Below, piece by piece: positions 1-5,121 of a DNA stretch of 6,599 nucleotides. The stretch is from positions 1 to 6,599 of the forward strand of contig JANXZI010000644.1 in NCBI GenBank assembly GCA_025355595.1. Direction: 5' to 3'. This stretch comes from Spartobacteria bacterium (GTDB taxonomy: Bacteria; Verrucomicrobiota; Verrucomicrobiia; Chthoniobacterales; Chthoniobacteraceae). The position numbers were made by a program, and so were the translations under genes. The notes below the pieces were generated by a model. It worked only from the letters and a program-made list of their open reading frames with translations. It did no database searches and had not been told where the DNA came from. Numbering within the stretch: position 1 is the first letter of the stretch; the number at the start of each line of letters is the position of its first letter.

Positions 1-509
1 CGGCATACCCCGCGCTGAACCGCGACTTGCTCGCCGCGGGCGTGCTTTTCCACGACTGCGGGAAGCTGTGGGAAAACCAGATGCCCGTGGACGGATTCAT
101 GATGCCCTTCGACGAGCGCGGCGAATTGCTCGGGCACATCACCATCGGCATTGAGGTGGTGAATACGCTTTGGCGCAGGCTCCAGCAAAAGCCCGAATGG
201 GCCGGCTGGCTGCCGCTCGATCCCGCGAGCGAGGACGTGCGGCTGCACCTGCTGCACCTGCTCGCGAGCCATCACGGTGAGCTGCAATTTGGCAGCCCCG
301 TCGTGCCGAAGACGCCCGAGGCGTGGGCGCTGCACTACGTGGACAATCTTGACGCGAAAATCGAAATGATGTCTGCCGGCTACGCGACTTCGAAGCATCT
401 CGCGCCGCGCATCCAGGAAAAAGTGTGGCCCCTGCCGGGCAATCTTGTCGAGCCGCTCGGGCATTTTCACGTTGCCCCGTCGGCATCCGCATCCGCGACC
501 GGCGAGTGA
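1..509 (+). CDS. HD-domain 3'-5' exoribonuclease (YhaM-like), 3' part only
   Basis: The reading frame is open from base 3 to the TGA at 507-509, so the 168 visible residues are the C-terminal part of a longer protein whose start lies before the window. The sequence shows an HD metal-binding pair in LFHDCGKL (bases 45-68), then a GHITIG segment, a SHHGE motif (267-281) and HYVDNLDAK (about 333-359). In the YhaM/CMP-binding-factor family these are the HD-domain metal ligands and the conserved C-terminal part of that domain. Family members are cytoplasmic and degrade short RNA or single-stranded DNA 3' to 5', usually with an N-terminal OB fold, which would be outside the window. The last residues are a low-complexity Ser/Ala tail. 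A generic HD phosphohydrolase is the alternative. The HD fold is near certain; the exoribonuclease role is inferred from the combination of motifs. Confidence 0.82.
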   Translation, partial: AYPALNRDLLAAGVLFHDCGKLWENQMPVDGFMMPFDERGELLGHITIGIEVVNTLWRRLQQKPEWAGWLPLDPASEDVRLHLLHLLASHHGELQFGSPVVPKTPEAWALHYVDNLDAKIEMMSAGYATSKHLAPRIQEKVWPLPGNLVEPLGHFHVAPSASASATGE

Positions 510-524
510 GGCGCGGATCAGTCG

Positions 525-589
525 GTACGCAGGACTTTAGTCCCGGCAAATTTCATGCGGCCGGATGCCGGGACTAAAATCCCGGCTAC
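525..589. repeat. REP-like intergenic palindrome
   Basis: Two 24-base arms (525-548 and 566-589) are inverted copies matching at 20 positions, around a 17-base loop. The inner 17 bases of each arm differ at only one position. The right arm is also a hairpin on its own: GCCGGGA (567-573), a CTAAAA loop and TCCCGGC (580-586), a perfect 7-bp stem. The core GGGACTAAAATCCC type is recalled as a dispersed extragenic repeat in Verrucomicrobiota-like genomes; this window has only this one pair. It sits 15 bases after the HD gene stop and could also end that transcript, but there is no T-tract. Confidence 0.65.
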
Positions 590-708
590 AGAATCGCTGC
601 CACGCATGACGGGAAATATTCCTAATGGCGAATGCGCGCGGCAGTTGTCAGCGCGCATCCGCGCTCGCAAACGAGCCATTTCCTGCATCACACTCCGCGC
701 CCTTTTCC

Positions 709-2331
709 ATGAACATGATCCGCCGCTCCGTCCCTGCGCTCGCCACTGCGCTTCTCGCCTCCGCTGCTTTCGCCGCCGATGTCGAGACCATCACCATCAA
801 GACGCTCCGCGCGCAGATGAAATACGACGTGACGGAGTTCGACGTAAAGCCGGGGCAGAAGGTGAAAGTCATCTTCAGGAACGAGGACGACATGCCGCAC
901 AACATCTGTTTTTTCCAGCCGGGCACGGACGTGATCGCCGCGGCGAACAAGCAGATGGACAAGCCCGAGGAGGCGCTGAAGCGCAACTGGATCCCCGACG
1001 ACCCGCGCATGTGGGCGCACACGAAGCCGGTGAACCCCAAGGAAAACGATGAGCTGACTTTCACCGCGCCGGAGAAGCCGGGCGTGTATCCGTTCGTCTG
1101 CACATTTCCCGGCCACGCGGCGATCATGCAGGGAAAGATGAACGTCGGCGAGACGGGGCAGCGGCTGCCGGGGCTCACGGATTTGAAGTTTGAACTCTTC
1201 CTCGGGAACTGGAAGACGCTGCCGGATTTTGCAAAGCTGAAGCCGCACCGCGAGGGCGACGTGAAGGACGGCCTGGTGCAGATCAAGGTGGACGACTACA
1301 AGAACGAGTTCGGCCTCGTCTTCACCGGCAAGCTCGATGTGCCGAAGGATGGCGACTATTCGTTCCAGATCGCGTCGGACGATGGCGGGAGGATCTTCGT
1401 GGATGGCCGTCGCGTCGTGGAGAATGACGGCATCCATCCCGCGACGACGATCCGCGAGGGCAAGGCGAAGCTGAAAAAGGGCGCGCACGTTTTCCGCCTC
1501 GAATACTTCCAGGCCACGGGGCAGGCGGAGCTTTTCGCCGCGTGGGGCGGGCCGGGATTTGTGACCACGCCGCTCTCGAAGACGGAGCACCCGGGCATGA
1601 AGGCGGTGACGAAGAAGGGGAAGAACAAGAACGAGAACACGGGCTTCCCGCTCGTCGTCGCGCAGGAGCCGATCGTGTACCGCAATTTCATCACGGGCGC
1701 AGGCAACCGCGCCATCGGCGTCGGCTATCCCGGCAATGCGAGCATTGCGTGGAGCACGGAGGCGATGAACCTCGCGATCGCGTGGCGCGGCGCGTTCATT
1801 GACGCCGCGCGGCACTGGAATGGCCGCGGCGGTGGCGCGCAGCCGCCGCTCGGTTTCGACGTCTTCCGCCCCGCGGAACTCTCGCAGCCTTTCGCGGTGA
1901 TCGCCGACGGCGCGACGTGGCCGGCGCTGGAGAAAGGCGGACGCGCGGCGGGCTACACATGGCGCGGCTACGAGCTGGATGAAAAGCGGATGCCGATCTT
2001 TCGTTACGACTGGGAGGGCGTGAAAGTGAGCGAGCGCTACGAGGTCGCTGGCGACGCGCTGACGGGCGATGGCAGGCTCGTCCGCACGCTGAAGCTCGAC
2101 GGAAAAATCCCCGCAGGTGCGCTTTTTCGCGTCGCGAGTTCCGCGAAGATCACGCCGCAGGGCGCGGGCTTCCTCGTGGAAAGCGGACGCGTGGTGACGG
2201 AGATCAATTCCGATCCGAAATTCGTCGTCACCGCCGAGGGCGCTAAGCTGAACGGCAAGGACATCACGCTGCCCGCGCGCGCCGAGATCAAAGTGACCTA
2301 CTCGTGGCCGAGCCTGCACGGCGCACACTGA
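709..2331 (+). CDS. Exported cupredoxin (azurin/auracyanin-like)-PA14 protein
   Basis: This 540-residue protein starts with a signal peptide (two Arg, then a hydrophobic stretch) with likely cleavage after AFA at residue 22, so it acts outside the cytoplasm. Residues about 25-147 form a type 1 blue-copper domain. Its likely ligands are all present: His64 in MPHN, then Cys131, His136 and Met140 in CTFPGHAAIM, with the exact azurin spacing. Residues about 157-285 form a PA14 domain, with SDDGGRIFVDG at 223-233; PA14 domains often bind carbohydrates. Residues about 315-535 form a third, Gly/Trp/Arg-rich region (RNFITGAGNRAIGVGYPG, RGAFIDAARHW) that I recall from PVC redox proteins but cannot name. 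There is no CxxCH heme motif. ATG 709 was preferred over an in-frame ATG at 625 because the latter puts 28 polar residues before the signal peptide; ATG 715 is also possible. No Shine-Dalgarno sequence is visible. A role in periplasmic or surface electron transfer is inferred. Confidence 0.88.
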   Translation: MNMIRRSVPALATALLASAAFAADVETITIKTLRAQMKYDVTEFDVKPGQKVKVIFRNEDDMPHNICFFQPGTDVIAAANKQMDKPEEALKRNWIPDDPRMWAHTKPVNPKENDELTFTAPEKPGVYPFVCTFPGHAAIMQGKMNVGETGQRLPGLTDLKFELFLGNWKTLPDFAKLKPHREGDVKDGLVQIKVDDYKNEFGLVFTGKLDVPKDGDYSFQIASDDGGRIFVDGRRVVENDGIHPATTIREGKAKLKKGAHVFRLEYFQATGQAELFAAWGGPGFVTTPLSKTEHPGMKAVTKKGKNKNENTGFPLVVAQEPIVYRNFITGAGNRAIGVGYPGNASIAWSTEAMNLAIAWRGAFIDAARHWNGRGGGAQPPLGFDVFRPAELSQPFAVIADGATWPALEKGGRAAGYTWRGYELDEKRMPIFRYDWEGVKVSERYEVAGDALTGDGRLVRTLKLDGKIPAGALFRVASSAKITPQGAGFLVESGRVVTEINSDPKFVVTAEGAKLNGKDITLPARAEIKVTYSWPSLHGAH

Positions 2332-2360
2332 GCACTGACGACTGAGCACTGAGCACTAAA
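2326..2360. repeat. Five-unit heptamer tandem repeat over a stop codon
   Basis: Five consecutive 7-base units follow the consensus CACTGAG. Units 1 and 4 match exactly, unit 2 ends in C, unit 3 begins with G, and unit 5 is CACTAAA. The TGA that ends the cupredoxin gene is in unit 1. Because 7 is not a multiple of 3, the TGA in successive units falls in different frames, so the array carries stops in all three plus-strand frames. It fills most of the 41-base gap before the propeller gene. Confidence 0.85.
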
Positions 2361-2372
2361 TTTTTCCCGCAC

Positions 2373-3878
2373 ATGAAATCTCTCCGCATCCTCTCCACGC
2401 TCCTCCTCGCGACCGCCACCCTGCGCGCTGCCGACCCGCAGGAATCCGACTACTACAAGATCACCACATTCGACACGCCGCCCGGCACCGCACTCGAGGT
2501 CAGCTCCATCGAGTTGCTGCCCGATGGCAAGCTCGCGATTGGCACGCGCCGCGGCGAAATCTGGACCGCGAGCAACGCGGACAGCGAACCCGCGAATGTG
2601 AAATATCAGCTCTTCGCCTCCGGCCAGCACGAGGTGATGGGCCTCGCGTGGAAGGACCAGACGCTCACCATCACGAACCGCTACGAGGTCGCGCGGCTCA
2701 CCGACACGAATGGCGACGGACGCGCGGACAAGTTCGAGACGGTGTGCGACAAGTGGGGCGTGAGCGGCGACTACCACGAGTATTCGTTCGGCTCGCGCTT
2801 TGACAAAGACGGCGACATCTGGGTCGTGCTCTGCCTCACGGGATCGTTCAACAGCAGCGCCCCGTTCCGCGGCTGGTGCGTGCGCGTGAAGCCCGACGGC
2901 ACGATGGTCCCGACGTGCAGCGGCGTGCGCTCGCCCGGAGGCATCGTCGTGAACTACGACAACGAAGTGTACTACACCGACAACCAGGGCCCGTGGCACG
3001 GCGCGTGTACGCTGCAGCACCTCGTCCCCGGATCGTTTCAGGGACACCCCGGCGGCAACGTCTGGTACGACAAGGCGCCGAACATGGGGCCGCGCCCGAT
3101 CGATCCGATCCCCGAGGCATTCCAGGGCGGGAAGAAAAAGGGCGAGGGGAAACCCGCGGACCCGGACCGCATGGTGCTCGAGCGCCAGCGCATCAAGCAA
3201 CTCGTGCCGCCGGTCGTGTACATGGTGCATGGAAAAATCGGCAACTCGTCGTCCTTCATCGTGCCCGATCTGAGCGGCGGAAAATTCGGCCCTTTCAGCA
3301 GGCAGCTCTTCATCGCCGACCAGAGCCACTCGAATATCTCGCGAGTCTTCATCGAGGAGGTGAACGGCATCAAGCAGGGCGTCGTGTTCCCCTTCCGCAA
3401 GGGCTTCAGGTCCGGCCTCATCGGCGGGCGTATGAATGAAAAGGGCCAGCTCTTCGCCGGCGGCAGCGACCGCGGCTGGGGCGCGAAAGGCGGGCAGCCG
3501 TTTTCATTCGAGCGTCTCGACTGGACCGGCAAGGTGCCGTTTGAAGTCCACGAGATGCGCGCGAAGCCCGACGGTTTCGAGCTGACCTTCACCGAGCCCG
3601 TGGACGAGAAGACCGCCGCCAATCCCGCGAGCTACTCCGCACGTCAGTTCACCTACGCCTACCGCGCGGAATACGGCGGCGACGAGGTGGATGAAAAAAT
3701 CCCAAAAATCACAAAGGCCACCGTGAGCGCCGACAAGAAATCCGTGCGCCTCACCTTCGACAAACTCGTGCAGGGCGACATCCACGAAGTCCACTTCGAC
3801 GGCGTGCGCTCCGCCGACGGAAAGCCCATGCTGCACCCCATCGGCTACTACACGCTGAACGAGATTCCGGCGAAGTAG
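2373..3878 (+). CDS. Exported PVC-type beta-propeller (sugar-dehydrogenase-like) protein
   Basis: This 501-residue protein has a signal peptide (MKSLRILSTLLLATATLRA, cleavage about residue 19). Residues about 25-385 look like a six-bladed propeller related to the N-terminal region of PVC membrane-bound dehydrogenase-like proteins (DUF7133/PQQ sugar dehydrogenase-like). Landmarks are DTNGDGRADKFE (111-122, a calcium-loop-like motif), YHEYSFG (134-140), DNQGPWHG (203-210), a GHPGG segment (224-228), and DRGWGAKGGQPF followed by WTGKVPFE (366-391). Residues about 392-497 resemble an Ig-like domain with DGFELTFTEPVD (400-411). Relatives commonly continue into HEAT repeats and a cytochrome c; this protein stops before them and has no CxxCH. 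Five cysteines (125, 154, 169, 182, 212) lie within the propeller. The gene starts 41 bases after the cupredoxin-PA14 gene and is probably co-transcribed with it. Oxidation of a sugar or polyol is possible from the fold, but substrate and cofactor are unknown. Confidence 0.85.
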   Translation: MKSLRILSTLLLATATLRAADPQESDYYKITTFDTPPGTALEVSSIELLPDGKLAIGTRRGEIWTASNADSEPANVKYQLFASGQHEVMGLAWKDQTLTITNRYEVARLTDTNGDGRADKFETVCDKWGVSGDYHEYSFGSRFDKDGDIWVVLCLTGSFNSSAPFRGWCVRVKPDGTMVPTCSGVRSPGGIVVNYDNEVYYTDNQGPWHGACTLQHLVPGSFQGHPGGNVWYDKAPNMGPRPIDPIPEAFQGGKKKGEGKPADPDRMVLERQRIKQLVPPVVYMVHGKIGNSSSFIVPDLSGGKFGPFSRQLFIADQSHSNISRVFIEEVNGIKQGVVFPFRKGFRSGLIGGRMNEKGQLFAGGSDRGWGAKGGQPFSFERLDWTGKVPFEVHEMRAKPDGFELTFTEPVDEKTAANPASYSARQFTYAYRAEYGGDEVDEKIPKITKATVSADKKSVRLTFDKLVQGDIHEVHFDGVRSADGKPMLHPIGYYTLNEIPAK

Positions 3879-3879
3879 G

Positions 3880-3908
3880 AGCGCATCACTCCGGCGGAGT
3901 GATGCGCT
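3880..3908. terminator. Perfect 13-bp hairpin between convergent genes
   Basis: AGCGCATCACTCC (3880-3892) and GGAGTGATGCGCT (3896-3908) are perfect reverse complements around a 3-base loop. The stem starts one base after the propeller gene's stop codon, as expected of a transcription terminator. On the minus strand it contains the last codons and stop of the small convergent gene, so it could serve both directions. Neither side has a run of T, so either termination is T-tract independent or the hairpin protects the mRNA 3' end. Confidence 0.65.
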
Positions 3909-4158
3909 GCGATTCGAGAAGCTGGCGCAGCAGGAAAACATCGGCGCTGCCCGCGTCCGTTGCCCTGCGATGCGCATTCAAGAAATGCGCCTTCCACCAG
4001 TCGTCGGCATCTTCGTGGGAACGAAACTTCGAGACATCCTTGGGGATGTTCATCCACTTGAACGCCTGCCGAAGCGCCTGGTTGTCCGCTTCGCTGTGCC
4101 TCGCATTTGTCATCGGCGGTTTCATCTGCACCAAAATTTGCCGGACGCGCGATGACAT
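3886..4158 (-). CDS. Small hypothetical protein, 90 aa, convergent
   Basis: I do not recognise this protein with confidence. From the ATG at 4158-4156 it has 90 residues and no signal peptide or membrane segment, so it is probably cytoplasmic. The middle part reads NIPKDVSKFRSHEDADDWWKAHF in two pieces: residues 37-46 and 47-59. The charged FxSHEDADxWW pattern resembles small partner or antitoxin-like proteins seen in PVC and cyanobacterial genomes, but that is a recollection and no toxin partner is present. The minus strand is preferred because this reading gives a balanced, helix-friendly composition with many G/C third positions, whereas the overlapping plus-strand frame is Cys/Ser/Arg-rich. 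Met12 and Met16 are alternative starts, and none has a clear ribosome site. The last five codons and stop lie in the 3880-3908 hairpin. The gene is divergent from 4232-4861. Confidence 0.6.
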   Translation of the reverse strand: MSSRVRQILVQMKPPMTNARHSEADNQALRQAFKWMNIPKDVSKFRSHEDADDWWKAHFLNAHRRATDAGSADVFLLRQLLESQRITPPE

Positions 4159-4192
4159 CAACGCGAAAGCCGCGGGCTGACGCGCCCCGCGA

Positions 4193-4221
4193 TTGACCTT
4201 CGCGGATCGCCGCCGTATCTC
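4193..4221 (+). promoter_or_regulatory. Possible sigma70-type promoter
   Basis: TTGACC (4193-4198) matches the -35 consensus at 5 of 6 bases and is followed, after a 17-base spacer, by TATCTC (4216-4221), which matches the -10 consensus at only 3 of 6. Transcription would start about 4228, leaving almost no leader before the ATG at 4232. The position and spacing fit, but the -10 element is weak. Confidence 0.3.
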
Positions 4222-4231
4222 TTCGGCCATC

Positions 4232-4861
4232 ATGAGACTCGCCACCCTCGTCCTCGCGTTCACCGCAATTTTCAGCGCCCCGCTGCACGCGGCCATCGGC
4301 CCGGTCCGCATGGAGATCGAGCAGCACAGCGCCACGAAACAGCCGAAGGCGACACCGGGACATCCGCCGGTGGGGCAGAAGACGCAGCATCGTTCGCTGA
4401 CGATCAAATTGTCGAACGTCTCCGCCGATGCGCTTGGCAGCCTCGTGGTGAAATATTTTTTCCTCGGCCATGACATGAAGGATCACCACATCATCGTCCT
4501 CAAGCAGGGCGAGCGGAAGTCTTCGCTCGCGGCGCACGGCAGGGAAACGGTCGAGAGCGAGGAGGCCACGAGCGCCTACACGGATGCGTACACTGAAGTG
4601 GCGAAAGGCAAGGGCAAGAGCAAGGGCAAGGGCAAGGGCAAGGCGACGGCCAAGAAAGTCGAGGCATCCGGGAAGAAAATCACGGGCTACGCGGTGCAGG
4701 TGCTGAACGGCGCGAAGGTCGAGGCGGAATATTACAGCGAGCCTTCGTACAAGGAAAAGGTGAAGGCCGCCATGCCGTCGGCCGCGGACGCTCCGTCAAT
4801 CTCAGGCGATCCTGTCACAACGACTCCGCCGAAGAAGGCTGCGCCGAAGAAGAACAAGTAG
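4232..4861 (+). CDS. Secreted Lys/Gly-repeat hypothetical protein
   Basis: This 209-residue protein begins with a signal peptide (MRLATLVLAFTAIFSAPLHA, cleavage about residue 20), which fixes the start at ATG 4232; an in-frame TTG at 4193 would add 13 polar residues. Residues about 52-123 alternate short beta-like stretches (HRSLTIKLSNV, LVVKYFFLGHD, HIIVLKQGE), suggesting a beta-sandwich. Residues 125-137 are a Lys-Gly low-complexity linker, then ITGYAVQVLNGAKVEAEYYSEPS (150-172) returns to beta-like sequence. The tail is Pro/Ala/Lys-rich and ends PKKAAPKKNK. Verrucomicrobial proteins with this layout are recalled, but none with a known function. The two basic stretches could bind an anionic surface such as a polysaccharide, nucleic acid or membrane; this is inference. 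The gene is divergent from the small minus-strand gene and has no visible Shine-Dalgarno sequence. Confidence 0.8.
   Translation: MRLATLVLAFTAIFSAPLHAAIGPVRMEIEQHSATKQPKATPGHPPVGQKTQHRSLTIKLSNVSADALGSLVVKYFFLGHDMKDHHIIVLKQGERKSSLAAHGRETVESEEATSAYTDAYTEVAKGKGKSKGKGKGKATAKKVEASGKKITGYAVQVLNGAKVEAEYYSEPSYKEKVKAAMPSAADAPSISGDPVTTTPPKKAAPKKNK
4607..4642 (+). repeat. In-frame hexamer repeat GGCAAG x6
   Basis: Six tandem 6-base units of GGCAAG, the third reading AGCAAG, encode Gly-Lys pairs (one Ser-Lys) in the secreted protein. Unit length is a multiple of 3, so gain or loss of units changes the linker length without a frameshift, and copy number could vary between strains. Confidence 0.85.
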
Positions 4862-5121
4862 CGTGGTTCGTGGCTGCACGATTCCCCGTTGATCCCAAAG
4901 GTGGCGCGCTTGAAACCACGGATGGGGACGAAGGGGCACGAATGACGGGGCGTGCTGCAAGCTGCAGGCCTTGAGTCCTCGCCCAATGCGTGAAGGAGCA
5001 GGATCACAGTTTCTTGCAGGCTCCTCCATTCGTGGTATTCCACCTTCGGAGTCCAGATGGATCCAAAGGCCAAGGAAAAGCCGCTCGCATTGTTCCTCGT
5101 CCTGCGTAGAGTCCGCGCCCG
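4862..5121. other. Intergenic gap with probable decayed dispersed repeat
   Basis: No gene is supported in these 260 bases. ACCACGGATGG (4915-4925) and CCATTCGTGGT (5026-5036) are inverted copies differing at one position, and CACGAATG also occurs at 4938-4945. Between them CTGCA (4955-4959) and TGCAG (4963-4967) form a small palindrome. Sequences of the type 'ATTCGTG...ATCCGTGGTT' are recalled as dispersed intergenic repeats in Verrucomicrobiota and Planctomycetes. Here they read on the minus strand and look degraded. No clear promoter for the aminotransferase gene was found. Confidence 0.4.

Noticed and set aside
645..673. TTGTCA at 645-650 as a -35 box for the cupredoxin gene
   Set aside because: No acceptable -10 element lies at the right spacing; the sequence there is CAAACG-like.
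625..708. Upstream ATG start for the cupredoxin-PA14 gene
   Set aside because: It would add 28 polar residues ahead of a clear signal peptide that begins naturally at 709.
688..2349. 553-codon open frame on the minus strand opposite the cupredoxin-PA14 gene
   Set aside because: It is Arg/Leu/His-rich with no domain, and the plus strand encodes clear copper and PA14 motifs. Long antisense frames are expected in GC-rich DNA.
2298..3329. 343-codon minus-strand frame opposite the propeller gene
   Set aside because: Its composition mirrors the plus-strand codons, no motif is visible, and it crosses the heptamer repeat.
3899..4180. 93-codon plus-strand frame opposite the small minus-strand gene
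   Set aside because: It is rich in Cys, Ser and Arg with no coherent pattern; the minus-strand reading looks far more like a protein.
5014..5041. TTGCAG and TATTCC, 16 bases apart, as a promoter for the aminotransferase gene
   Set aside because: The -35 match is only 3 of 6, and both lie within the presumed repeat remnant.
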